Shown: piece by piece, positions 34,737 through 46,688 of the stretch
Numbering within the stretch: position 1 is the first letter of the stretch
How the letters are laid out: every line of letters begins with the position of its first letter
NCBI GenBank assembly: GCA_947069175.1
Contig: CAMTDV010000017.1
Span: 52,089,137-52,153,136 of the forward strand
DNA from: Scalesia atractyloides
Lineage: Eukaryota; Streptophyta; Magnoliopsida; Asterales; Asteraceae
Direction: 5' to 3'
DNA length: 64,000 nt
Program-made: the position numbers and the translations under genes
The notes under the pieces: generated by a model
Told to the model about the DNA's origin: nothing
What the model saw: only the letters and a program-made list of their open reading frames with translations
Databases searched by the model: none

Positions 34737-35690
34737 AGTGAAGGAGGGAAATGTTTTTATTTTTTTTTATTTTTTGAATTTTTTCCTTGTTACTTAAGAA
34801 TAATGTTTATTTACAAATTATAAAAAAAAATTATACTTTTACAGTAGTAGAATAATTATTGTATCGTAATTATAATTACTCCACAATTTTTAGAGTAATT
34901 ATAGTTACTCTACTAGTGTAAAATCAAGGTTTTTTTTATTATGGGACTAAAATACGTGCTTAATAAGAAAAAAATTCAAAAAAAGAAAAGAAAAGAAAAG
35001 AAAAGAAAAGAAAAGAAAAGAAATCTCTCCTTCATTTTTTTACTTTAAGTGTATCTTATATATTAAGATCAATTTGTACAATACCTTAACCCCAATTATG
35101 TAAACCCAATAAAACACATAAATTTGTATTTTCTGTTTACATACAAGTAGAAAACAAACAACATATGAGTATGAATTTCAATAAAAGATAAAGGTTATTC
35201 TATCTGCCTTATCATCGAAAACGTTCATTTTTTAAAGTACAAATTTATAACTTTTCTTTTTGCGACATTGATGATTTGTTTCTGATAAACAAATAATAAT
35301 ACAATGGTTTGGTCAATTGACGATTATTATGCCTCCAATAAAGACAATGCTTCTATTTTTAAAATGCTAGGAAACAATAAAAATGTCTTTTTTTATAAAC
35401 AAAGAAATTCCAACTACCTATGCAATATCGGTTATAGGTCAACCCAAATCTTTATATACTTATTTATTTTATTTTATTTTTGCTTTTTAATAGATAAATG
35501 GATTTTGTGATTATGGAGTTGACATAAATATTTGTATATAATCTCGATATAACATAGACTATTAATTGCATTGAGTCAAACATGAAGATACTGGAATAAG
35601 GAAATTAACATGTGATTGTTCGATTAGATGAAGACTGCATATATTGACCTTGAGTGTATTGTATAAAATGTAAAGATTATATGAATATGC
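34737..35690. other. Spacer with (AAAAG)n microsatellite
   Basis: About eight AAAAG units at 34982-35020. The rest is AT-rich with no gene that I can see. Confidence 0.5.
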
Positions 35691-35925
35691 GTACGTCCAT
35701 GGCTTTATTGCCTAGTGGCATCTTGGAGTTGAGATAAGACTTTAGGACCAATAGGTTATGGGTTCGATCCCTACAAAAGGGGGTTTTTCTATATTTATTG
35801 GCTTTCCTCCTGAATTGGTGTATAGGCATTATGCCTAGTGGAGATGGATATGATCGGGTGGTTCCGCTCGTGGCACGATGATACTCCAGTGGTCCGTCAG
35901 TGATCCTAATTTACGGTTCAATATA
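35691..35925 (+). mobile_element. tRNA-derived SINE
   Basis: About 235 bp. The head has an A-box-like TTGCCTAGTGGC and the B-box-like GGGTTCGATCCC (35760-35771) at pol III spacing, followed by a tRNA-unrelated body (TGGAGATGGATATGATCGG, CCAGTGGTCCGTCAG). It is flanked by near-identical 13-mers, TATATGAATATGC (35678-35690) and TATATGAAGATGC (35926-35938), as expected for target-primed insertion. Confidence 0.75.
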
Positions 35926-35938
35926 TATATGAAGATGC

Positions 35939-36422
35939 ATACATTGACCTTGATAGGGATCACAACATTTGAGACATTGATTTACAAAACACTGGTTAAT
36001 TTCTGACACCCATATTTTTAAACCTTGACGAAAAGGATTTGTTACGGAATTTGGTCCCATATCTTTGAAATTGAAGGTAGCCGGGTTTCCTGTTGATGTC
36101 TCAAACTTTACCTCTGTATAAAAGACTAAAAATTATTGTATTGTAATTCTTTACATTATACAACTTATTTAGTTTGACACGTTAACAAAAACAATCGCTT
36201 TCATTAGTTTCGTGTTTGATATTCCACCCCTAGACTTCATCTAAGATCAACTATCAACTTGGTGCCCCTTGTCTGAAAGTATATGTAAATATTATTAGCG
36301 CTAAGTGAAAACACCTCAAGAGCCAACAACATTATCAACAAAAAAATACACCATGGCGTACCATACGCAACCTAAGTATTTGCCAAGCCACCTTATGGCC
36401 GGCATATAAGAGTTCAACCTGG
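35939..36422. other. Spacer, nothing recognised
   Basis: No ORF with a known product and no clear repeat. Confidence 0.4.
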
Positions 36423-36749
36423 CAGGGCTGGCCCTAAGAATTCAAGTGCTCTGTTCAAGCCCGAAAAAATGTGCCCCGATCTGCTTGGAGTGGAACATGT
36501 CCAATCTGTTTCAACCACCTTATACTTGATATAATAGCGTAAAAAAAGAGACCCTTGGAGTTGAACCCAGTACCTAGATATAGATATTAACCACTGAAAC
36601 CAACTGAGCCACATCAATATTTTGAAATAATATAGGTTTTATAGTCTTTTATATACATATATATAGTATTTATTTAAAGAAAACGTGCCTATCGAAATCA
36701 CAGGCCCTGGCCGACGGTACTCCTTACACACCCCTAGGGCCGCCCCCTG
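36423..36749. mobile_element. hAT-Tip100-like MITE with tRNA-like insert
   Basis: The ends are CAGGGCTGGCCCTAAG and, inverted, CAGGGGGCGGCCCTAGG, which is the Tip100-type terminal motif. Length is 327 bp with no ORF of note. No 8-bp duplication is visible. On the minus strand 36557-36612 holds GTGGCTCAGTTGG and GGTTCAACTCC, an A/B-box pair from a tRNA-derived sequence. Confidence 0.6.
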
Positions 36750-37894
36750 GACTTATGACCCAGACTAGTGTATGGTATGTAGATGGATATACCATGCGGT
36801 ATGTACACGTAAATTTTGTTTATTATTCAATTTTGTGCACCATTCCAACACGTCAACATCATGTTCATGCAAATGAAATTCAATATAACAACATTATTGT
36901 TAGTAATACGTTCAATGCAAACATACTATGATAGAACTTAACACCTTTTTTTTTAATTCGCCGTTAGCATTAAATTAATAATCACAAAAAATAGATCACT
37001 TTATTATATACTTTCAGCAACATCACAAAACATCGTTGTGATTTTATTTCCCCTAAATATTCCGATATCCGATATAAGTAATGTTTAAAATGAAGTTGTA
37101 TTCAGCATATAGTATTTATTTGGTATCGTTTTACGGTACAATGATAAATTAAACCGCTACTGCTGGTTTAGCTTTATAGAAAGACTTGCTTCATTTTCAA
37201 ATAATGTATGTTTAACATTATCATTTACTTTATTTCGCCGCAACGCGCAACATCAACAAACCTATATATATACATATATATCAAAACTAACTTTCGATGA
37301 AAAGTGATCTATATTTTTTTAACAATATTATTTTTTTATCGTAAAGTTGTTTTTGTTTGAATATGTGAAACCCGTACTAAAAATAACTTTTTAAAAATAT
37401 TATCAATTTGATTTTTATAACAATTTTAAATTTTTAATTATAAAGTTGTTTTTGTTTGAATATGTGGAACGCATACAAAAAATCTTTTCAAAAATACTAC
37501 TAATTTTTCTTAAAATCTTCGACTAATACTTTTTATACAAACGTGTAGGGAACAAAATTTTATTTTAATTTTTTTCTTTTACTATTTATAATATATACTT
37601 TTAGAGTAAGGTTAATCTACAAAGAACATTTTTCTTACAAAATCTGGAGAGTCTATTTAGATATTGTGTCTTAAATTTCTGTATTAAAAAAAACCTTTTT
37701 AAAATTTATTATTAAATTTTGTTTCTATAGTAATGTTAATTTTCAGTAAAAAAGTGGTTTTGTTTGAATATGTAGAACACATATTAAAAAAAATCTTTTA
37801 AAAAATATTATTAATTTTTCTTAAAATTAGTCATGACTTTTTTTATTCAAACGGCCAGGGAAAAACTTAATATTTTCTATTTTTGTTTTTACTA
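36750..37894. other. AT-rich spacer with a degenerate repeated motif
   Basis: GTTTTTGTTTGAATATGTG recurs around 37352, 37448 and 37755 with AAAAATCTTTTnAAAAATA after it, an old tandem repeat. A fragment at 37596-37650 resembles the MITE at 39638. No gene. Confidence 0.5.
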
Positions 37895-38366
37895 TCTAAT
37901 CTTACTTATAATAAAAGACTCTAAATAATGGCACATGACATTCTCTCCTTCAAAACTCATAAATTTAATTTATATTTGTTTAATTAATATATTTCTCTTA
38001 ATATTATTAATAGCTAATATACAAATACCACTTATCTTTATCCTTTTAATATATTTCTTTTAATATTATTAATAACTAATATATAGATTAATCAATTATC
38101 TTTATCCTTATTTTTATTTAATCCAATAATCTAAATTCTAATAAAAAACTCAAATAATACCATATGGCAATATCTCATTCTTTCAAATTTTAAAGATTTG
38201 AATCATAAATAAAGTACAAATATAATAACAAAAATGTAAAACTATAATATTCGTTAATGATTAACTCTATTTAGTTTTGGAATCACCATCATTTAGAGGA
38301 TAGGGATACGCATGAATTTTATTTCGGATTTGATGAAAAAACTATATATAATTTAAAAGAATATTA

Positions 38367-38968
38367 GATTTTAATAATCCAAACTATTCGTCGTTTGCCG
38401 CTAACAACCTCAACTTTAAAAATAACCACTATCAGTCCCAACTATTAATATATTTGCCTCCAATGGACCCTGACTAACAGAACCCTAACTCCGTTAATCT
38501 CTTGTCGCCGGAATAACGTTTTTGCCGGAAAACTCAACATTTTCGTCCCAAACCTCTTTGTAACCTTATCAAGGACCTTTAGGAACCTTTTTTCTAGTAA
38601 AAACTCCAATTGTTGAAGTCGCCGGAAAACTCCTTTTTTCATCGGAAAATTCTTTTTTTGCCGGAAAACCTCTAGTAAAAACTCCAATTGTTGAAGTCGC
38701 CGGAAAACTCTTTTTTTCGTCGGAAAATTCCTTTTTTGCCGGAAAACCTAACATCTTCGTCTCAAACCTCTTTCTAACCTTAGACCGGACCTTTAGAAAC
38801 CTCTTTCTGGACAAAACCGGTTTCCGGTGACTGGAGACTAACGGCGTTAGTATTCCGTTAGTCAGGGTCCATCGGTGGCCAATATGTCAATAGTTGAGAC
38901 TGTCAGTGGTTATTTTTTAAGTTGGGGCTGTTGGCGGCCAACGGCAAATAGTTGGGATTATTAAAATC
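38367..38968. mobile_element. Long-TIR element inside the Helitron-like unit
   Basis: Inverted ends GATTTTAATAATCC with ~130-bp arms that include CGTTTGCCGCTAACAACC, AAATAACCACT and ATGGACCCTGACTAAC. AATATT occurs on both sides. The interior has a ~78-bp tandem duplication (TAGTAAAAACTCCAATTGTT, 38597-38700) rich in CGCCGGAAAA. Confidence 0.65.
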
Positions 38969-39045
38969 CAATATTCCTAATTTAAATTAAAATTTAAAAA
39001 GTAAATTTGGTAACCATACCATATAAGGTAGTTTACTACTACTAA

Positions 39046-39114
39046 TACTGCTACTCCCGTTACTACCGCTACTCCCGTTACTACCGCTACTACTACTACT
39101 AATAATAATAATAA
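39046..39114. repeat. Imperfect (TAC/TAA)n trinucleotide tract
   Basis: TACTACTACTAATACTGC followed by GTTACTACCGCTACTCCC units and AATAATAAT. Confidence 0.8.
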
Positions 39115-39637
39115 TATCTTATTTCTATATCTTTATTATAATTTCTTTATTATAATTAACGATTCCAAACAATGAGATATGTTAACACTAAACTCATTAT
39201 CCCAATTTTAATATTATATATAAATCGTTCTCTAAATTTTAATATTATAAACTACTACCTCCTCACAAATCTTACAAACAAAAAATGACTGAATTTATCA
39301 CACGAAAAATTTAAATAAAATTACAATTTATGAAACAATTATGATACACCCATCACAATACATAGTATTCCACCGTGCGATAACATTATAATACTATTAC
39401 ATTTATTAACCATGCTACACATTTATAAGATTATAGTTTATATTTTCTTAACACGTATGATTAACAATGTGAAAAGTATTATATAGAAGTTTACGATTTA
39501 CATGTTTTCAATATTCACCCCGTTGTAATACACGGGTTTATAACACCTATAATTTAAATAATATTTATTCAACTTTATTTTATATTTAACCCGTGTAATA
39601 TACGGGTTTATAAGCTAGTTTATAATATACGCTTCTA

Positions 39638-39937
39638 GGGTATGTTCAGTCTACAAAGGACATTTCTCTTACAAAGTATTTTAAATTTTAGGCAAGATGT
39701 TGTAAATACAAAAAAAAATCTAACGCAACATTCTAACATTGATTAACTTTCTTCGCATGGTATTTTAGATATAATGCCGAAAATACGTTTCATTGTGTTT
39801 TAAATTGTTACGTTTAGTGTTATTCGATATTATACTATTTAAAAAAATCTAAAATATCATGCCTAAAATTTAAAATACAATACCAACATAGACTTCTTAC
39901 ACTTTGTAGGAAAAAAATGTCTTATGTATACGAACCC
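39638..39937. mobile_element. 300-bp MITE, possibly PIF/Harbinger type
   Basis: Inverted ends GGGTATGTTCAGTCTACAAA and, on the other strand, GGGTTCGTATACATAAGAC, with further pairing around TTTTAAATTTTAGGCA. The flanking triplets are CTA and TTA, close to the expected 3-bp duplication but not identical. Confidence 0.5.
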
Positions 39938-40394
39938 TTACCTGCTCTTTTAATCATTTCTTTTTTTCTTGATATAAATTTTCTTAAAAACTGAGATATT
40001 TAACAGAGATTATTTTATTGGTATATCGGAACAGGTATTGATATTCGTTATATACGTTTTTAACCTATTTAAATTTTATTTAATTTAATTTGATTCTTCT
40101 ATAAAGACTTTTGTTCATTAACTTAATAAAAACTAAATAAGCAATCATGTGTTAGTACCATGACAAACCGAACCAACTCCGACTGAACGACATCGGTTGC
40201 GATTTCGTTTTTATCAGATCCGGTACTAGTATTCATTTTAATGGTTTTCGGTCGATTCAAAACACGTGTTGATATCCTTTTGGCATACATTACTATATTC
40301 TTCAATATCGATTTCAATTACTATAGCGGGTGTCGGTACCATAGTAAACCAAAATGATACCAACCGAATTTTCGCCGCGAAACGCAAAGGATAT

Positions 40395-40398
<4 letters not shown>

Positions 40399-40448
<50 letters not shown>
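40399..40448. repeat. (TA)n microsatellite
   Basis: About 24 TA units. Confidence 0.9.
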
Positions 40449-40453
<5 letters not shown>

Positions 40454-40596
40454 AAAAAAGTTTTTGAAAAAAAAATGTAAAAAAGTTTTTTGTAAAAATA
40501 AAATATTTTTGCTTGGCGTAAAATATTTTTGTTTTTTTTTAAAAAAAGTTTAAACCCGTAAAAAAATGTATTTTTGTAAAAAAAATTGTTTTAAAG

Positions 40597-40893
40597 TTTA
40601 AAACCACGCGTAAAAAAAGTTAAAACAGGCGTGTAAAAAAATTAAAACCGCGCGTAAAAAAAGTTCTAAGCCGGCGCGTAAAAAAAGTTTCTAAAACGGC
40701 GCGTAAAAAAAGTTTAAACCCGCGCGTAAAAAAAGTTTGAAACCGCGCGTAAAAAAAGTTTGAAACGGGCGCGTAAAAAAAGTTTAAAACCGCCGCGTAG
40801 AAAAAGTTTAAAACCAGGCGTAAAAAAAGTTTGATTCCGCGCGTAAAAAAAGTCTGAACCTGCACGTAAAAATGTTTAAAACCCTACGTAAAA
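40597..40893. repeat. GCGTAAAAAAAG minisatellite
   Basis: About a dozen units of 22-26 bp with the form GCGCGTAAAAAAAGTTTAAA and a variable CCG/ACC joint. Weaker copies lead in from 40450. Small ORFs across it are by-products of the repeat. Confidence 0.85.
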
Positions 40894-41183
40894 TAATTTT
40901 CTTACTGCATGATTCAAAAATAAAATTAATTAAATCACAAACATTAGTTAAAGCACAATGATTACAACTTTGATTACCAATCATTAAAGAGCTTAGTAAA
41001 AATACAAATTTACTCTTATCCCACTAAAAAAAACTCGTTAATTAAAGCACAATAATTACAACTACTTTATTGTCTTTTAATCTAATTCATTAAAACATTT
41101 TTGATCAATGACTTATATTGGTTCCTATGATTCTCACAACTCAAGGTGGTTCTCATTTTATCCATCCCTATATATATATATAT

Positions 41184-41546
41184 GGCTCGGTTCAAATGAG
41201 AACCACCACGAGTTGTGAGAACTGCGAGAACCTTTTAATCCGGGGCGAGTTGGGCCAATTTTTTTTGCACAAACGTAGATGAAAATATTATAAACACATT
41301 TGTAAAAGAAGTAAAAAAAATTGTCGAGGCGGTAGTTTTGACTAGTGCAAGTTTTTTTTACGCCTTGGTGTAAATGTTGCACGAAAATAAATATTTTTTT
41401 TGCCTCATGTAAATGTGGGTATTTGGCTTTTTTTGCCGAAACAAGTGATTTTTTTATGACTTTTGAGAAAAAAAATCGGAAAAACCTTTTGGATGGCCTA
41501 GTTTTCACGATTCTAACAACTCAAGTGGTTCTCATTTAACCAAGCC
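41184..41546. mobile_element. MITE next to a (TA)n tract
   Basis: Inverted ends GGCTCGGTTCAAATGAGAAC and, reversed, GGCTTGGTTAAATGAGAACC, followed on both sides by CACGAGTTGTGAGAA-like sequence. It directly follows (TA)n at 41170-41183. A right-end fragment of a related element lies just upstream at about 41117-41167. Confidence 0.65.
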
Positions 41547-42632
41547 TTCTGTGTTGTTTTTGTAAAATATGTTAAAAATAAAAAAACATTGTCGAAAACT
41601 TATAAAATTTCTAGTTCACTAAATCAAAGTGTGTTCTACAACTTTCATTTAGAAAGTTTTTCTTTTTGGAATCCGAAAAATGGTCAAAACTATTGATCTT
41701 TACAAACTATTCAATTTTGACCTTTGGTTTGGTTCTAGACATTTGAGGGTCCAGAAAGAGGTGTTTGTAGATGTATCATACAACGTTGAAACCGCATTTT
41801 GATCAAAATGTAAGAGTTTACTTTGTTTGGCTAAGTTATGACTAAGTTATGCTTGGTTAAAGTAAAAACACAGAATTTGTCCAAAAAAGGAAAAACACTT
41901 ATGTGTTCCCGATGGTATTTTAACTATGCGTAAAAATACGGGTTTGGACAGAAACTAAAAGCTTAAGGAAAGAACTAAACAAGGAGACTTACTTGCTTTA
42001 GAGGATTCCTTAAAAAGACTAGAAGGAGAGCTCCCAAGGAAAATACTAGAAAGCTCACACAAGGCTTATGTATTTGAATGAAAGGTGTGAAGGAAAATGA
42101 AGGTTCAAAGGTTTATTTATAGCTAAGGAAGTTTGAGGAGACCAAGACAAGTGTCCCTAGGTGTTCTAAGATGAGGATTAGTGCCCCGTTATGTATTAAG
42201 ACTAGAATAAGTGTGGCAAAATGATGAAAGGTGGCAAAACATGGGTAAGACAAGTGTTCATGGGTATCTTAGGACATGATTAGTGTCTTGCTAGGTGACA
42301 CAACATGGTAACTTAAGGTTTTTGGTATTTTTAGTCCCTAGATTTTGAGTTTGGTGTTTTGATAATATAATCCCTCAATTAAATTTAGGAAGGTTTCAAG
42401 GTATGTGATAGTTAGATTTGTTCCGGTAATTATGTTGAGTTAAAATTATAATGTTCGTATTAACAATATTTAGTACGAAAATTAATGGTTCGAAAATTTC
42501 ACGGGGCTTACAATTCCACTCTACGCCTAGGTTATGTTTTGATGTGAATACTAATTGGGTTTTGGTTGTCTTTGATTGTGGTTTTACAGTCATGCCGAGC
42601 TGCCAAAATAAGTAAATCATTGGGAGAAGGTT
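41547..42632 (-). other. Possible minus-strand LTR fragment, no gene
   Basis: No coding ORF. A minus-strand TATA-like TATAAATAAACC (about 42112-42122) precedes a leader-like stretch, as in gypsy LTRs, but I could not fix ends or a target duplication. Confidence 0.3.
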
Positions 42633-44149
42633 TGTGATGTGTGGTCGAAAACCGGTGCTTTATCATGTTTAAGTTCATGTTTTTCATAACTTTTAGTTTC
42701 GGATAGCCTACTTTTGACTGGAATTGTGTTTTGCAGGTCTAACAGAGTTTAAGAAGCTATTTGGGAGCTTTACGGAGCACCGGGAAGGAAAATAGATCAA
42801 CCGGAATGCGAAAATGTAAAAACAAAAAACAAGTTGGTGTTAAACATGAATATTGGATGTGTTATAAGGGATGTTAATGGATTGAAAATGTAGATATGGA
42901 AGATGGCATGATAGAGGGCTGAATTACGAAGACGTGGGCGAAAACAGTGAATAAAATGGAGCTAAAATGAATAAGTTATGAAGAAAACAGAAAATGGGAT
43001 TTAGAGGCACCGTCGGCGACGCCCTCTGGATTGTTCCGTCGGCCAGAAACCTTCGTAAACAGCAGATTAAGCCGTCGGGTGAAACTGAGACTTCCAGAGG
43101 CTGTCGGGGACGCCCTAAATGTCCGTCGGCGACGCCACCTGCATTCCCACTTCACGAAAAACTTGATTTTTGAGTTGGGGGATGAGTATATCACTTGTTT
43201 TGACCCTTTCTTGTGGAGTTACGAAGTTTTTGAGTTTGAAACACCCTTTGGAGCCAAGAACCATCATCCACTTCATTGCTAATCCATCCAATTCATCTAG
43301 AATCAACCGAATTCATCCTCCATCAATTCATCCTAACCGTAATCACCATGCATTCCACCACACTACCAATCCATTCATCATCACCATTCACCATAAACCC
43401 TAATCTTCATCAACATCACATTCAAGGCTTCAAGATGTTCAAGTTCAAGACTTTATCATCCGTTGATCAAGTTCCGTTCACCATGAACGGCTAGTCACCT
43501 CGGTTTCACCCCGGTGTAGGTTGTTGTTTTATCTAGGGTTTCCTTTTGTTATGTGATTCAACTTTGTGACAATTTGTGTTGATTTGTAGACCATACACAG
43601 TTCTTTGCATCTGTTTCGTATTCGTAACTTGTCGAACGATTATAAAGTTATGACTTTGCGAAATGGTTATGTGCAATTATGCGTTGTCGTGGTTAGGTTT
43701 TACTTGTTGTGATTATAAAGTGCATTCTTGTCCGTTCTTCGGGACGTTGATAGTTATTGGCGCCTAAGTCACAGTACACTAAATCCGTTAATTGTTATGC
43801 AATTGAGTTGAGATTAAAACTTGTAGAAACCCTAGGTTTACAATTACTGAAACCGTGTGTGAACCCTTTTTCCAAAGAATTGTTTAAATCGTTAATTATG
43901 TTTTCGTTAATCGTAATCAATCAAATTTTAGTACCTAATCAAATTTACAACTATTGTCGATTAGTTTCGACATTTCTTTCAAACAAACAAACAAATTAAA
44001 ATAGCAAGCTTCATAAGAACGTGACAAATTCCTAATCAAGCTATTCCATACGTAAACCATAAACTCTTCAAGGATCGAACCCTTACTACCACTAACACAT
44101 TTGTTAAGGGTAAATTGGGCGTATAAATATTTTTGACCGGGGCGCGACA
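42633..44149 (+). repeat. TE-4 left LTR
   Basis: 1517 bp, TGTGATGTGTGG ... GGCGCGACA. Its first ~400 bp match 63602-64000 with scattered differences. GTATAAATATTT near 44121 is TATA-like but sits close to the 3' end. Confidence 0.8.
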
Positions 44150-44163
44150 CTCAGATCAAATTT

Positions 44164-44181
44164 TGGCGCCGTTGCCGGGGA
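44164..44181 (+). promoter_or_regulatory. TE-4 primer-binding site (tRNA-Asp)
   Basis: TGGCGCCGTTGCCGGGGA, the standard Athila/Tat primer site, 14 nt after the LTR end. Confidence 0.9.
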
Positions 44182-44307
44182 ATTAGTGCGCTTTGCATTT
44201 GAATTGTGTTTGACAATTGTGATAAACTATTTAAGTGCTTGTTTCTTTCATTTTATTTTCTTTTGTGTTACACGAGGTGTGTTACTTGTGTAGATTATAG
44301 GTAGTCC

Positions 44308-45677
44308 ATGCATACACGTAATTCCAGGCTAGCATCACCATTGGTCTACGAACCGAAAATCGAGCGAGTATCAAGAAGGAAATTAGGAAGTCGGTTAGAG
44401 GCAACACTTGTCTCTAATCAAGTTACCCAAAACTCACCATCAACACTGTCCGTTGGAACCGTTCCACTGGATCAACAAAACCAAAATAACCAAAACCGTA
44501 ACAACCGTTCGGGGGGTAGCAACAGACGTCCACCACCCAACCCACTTCACCAAACTAACCTTCAAAACCAAAATCTTTCACACAGTCATAATAACCGTAA
44601 CCGAAATCAAAACCCAAATACCGGACTCAACCGTGAGTAACCGAAGTTTGAACGCATAATGCCAGATCGTGCGGGTTATTATGAACCGGATTATGATGAG
44701 TTGAGGAACAACATCCCAAATGACGAGAGATACAACGTTCCAAGTTATCGGTCACCGGACCGATTTAGCATTCACTCTCATCATTCGGAAGATGCGGATA
44801 ACGATGGATTTGGGGAATACGAGGATAACGGGAACTTCTATAACGGCAGGGGTTTCAATCGGGATGACGGGTATCAAAACACCAATATCAACAATGGCGT
44901 TGATGAGAGGGAAGACGGTGATGGTTATGATGATGACTACGATGGTGGGTACAACCGTGATGACGGTTATCGAAACAACCGCTAACCTCGGAACAACAAT
45001 CAAAAGAACCCGAATAACAACCGAAACAACAACAATCAACGGGCTCCCGAGTTTGTGGGTATGGCGAATCAACCCCAGAATCAACGGGTGAACCGTGGAC
45101 CACCGGTAAATCAAGAGGTGAATGGTCCACCAAGGAACAACCGGCAAGTGAACAACAATCAACGTCAACAACCGCAAGGGGTACACTGTCGGTTCCGTCC
45201 TATATATCGGAGAACGATTCTCCGGTCGTACCACCACCAAGAGGAAGAGTCGCATTCGATTGTAAACCGCACCACATCAACATCCTTCCTCATTTCAACG
45301 GGCGATCAAATGACGAGTTAACTGTATACACACCTAGCGGAATTTTTGGCTATATGCGGTACCATTGGGGGTCAACACTTCACTCAAGATGAGGTTCGTC
45401 CACGTGTATTTCAGTTCTCCCTGAAAGATAAAGCCAAACAGTGGTTTTTGTCATTACCCACTAATAGTATTCACACTTGGGTCGAGATGCAAGAAGCTTT
45501 TCTTGATGAATACAATTCTATGGCCAAAATCGATGATGCACGTGATGAAATTAGAGCATTCAAACAACTATCGAGTGAACCGTTACATGAAGCCTTCACC
45601 CGATACAAGGAATTGATCCAACAATGCCCTCATCATCAAATCGAAAAATGGGAGTTGGTAAAATGTTTTGTGAGGGG
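44308..45677 (+). pseudogene. gag: TE-4 gag, N-terminal and central part
   Basis: Starts MHTRNSRLASPLVYEPK. The same frame continues past TAA stops at 44638-44640 and 44983-44985 into NVPSYRSPDRFSIHSHHSED and Asn/Arg-rich sequence. The second stop fits CAA to TAA. Frameshifts near 45180 and 45320 lead into the conserved gag domain (EFLAICGTIGGQHFTQDEVR, then FSLKDKAKQWFLSLPTNSIH and QQCPHHQIEKWELVKCF), which is the typical Athila-group gag core. TE-5 is inserted just after the motif VKCFVRG. The reading frame cannot give a whole protein. Confidence 0.75.
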
Positions 45678-46250
45678 TGATGTGCGGTAAAATACGCATA
45701 TTTGTCACGTGTAAAATGTAGAATTATTGTATAATTTTTATTTATTTTATTTAGTTTTTAGTGCATTATTATATTATTTTGTGTTTTGTCAGGTCCTGGT
45801 GTAAATGGAGCGAAAACGAGTAATAAGGAAATAACCAGACAGTTGGATAGAGTAGGACATTAGTGACCGAATTAAAATTGCCACTATTTTTTTTAAATGG
45901 GTCGAAGCCATTATCTCTACTTTATAAACTCGATAGTACAAAGTGAACAATGGCTGAAACTTGTAATTAATTACATGGTGCAAAATGAGAAAAAAGGAAT
46001 GCCCAGATTCCTACACAACATCCATGTTTTTTTGTTGACAAAGTTTAGGAATAGTTGACCACCTATATTTTTGTTTGACTTAGGGCCGTTTCACGAAGCA
46101 GATGACATTTGGGATTGTGATTTAGTGTATCACATTAGCGCATTACACAAATTTAGCAATCCCATAGGACAAGCCCAAATTGTGAGGAAATTGTGTTGGA
46201 ACTCAATTACAAAATTGTATTCGGATAGAGAAATATTATTGACGGCTTAA

Positions 46251-46287
<37 letters not shown>

Positions 46288-46646
46288 AGAGGATCATGAG
46301 AAAACTAGATATAAATGAAAAAACTAGAAAACTAATTCAAAAAGCAAAAAAAAGCATAAAAACATACAAATTTTTTTTTACAAATTTTTCATAAAAAATC
46401 GCTGCATTTTATGTATAAAAAAACTTTTTTTTTCAAAAAAAAAAAAACTTGTAGTGCACATGTGCACTATATGTGTACTACACATGTGCATTATATGTTT
46501 TTTTGTTTTTCTTTTAAAAAGTTTTTTATATAATATATATATATATACGAATTTTATTAAAAAAATAAAAAAATTGATATGTTTTTTGGCTTTTTTAGTT
46601 AGTTTTTTGGTTTTCTCATTTAAACTAGTTTTCTCATGATCCATCC

Positions 46647-46688
<42 letters not shown>

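Larger units (their letters stand above)
37895..39618 (+). mobile_element. Helitron-like non-autonomous element
   Basis: The 5' end TCTAATCTTACTTATAATAA follows an A. The 3' end has a hairpin CCCGTGTAATATACGGG, eight bases, then CTAG before a T, matching the 5'-TC...CTRR-3' structure with A/T insertion. A second, similar 5' end (TCTAAATTCTAATAAAAAAC, near 38132) and a second hairpin (near 39522-39540) suggest two related units nested in one another. No Rep/helicase gene is present. Confidence 0.55.

Noticed and set aside
40266..40865. ORFs with runs of Tyr/Ile and Lys/Phe
   Set aside because: Translations of (TA)n and of the GCGTAAAAAAAG array.
44752..45255. 167-codon minus-strand ORF over TE-4 gag
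   Set aside because: Shadow of the Asn/Asp-rich gag repeats on the other strand.
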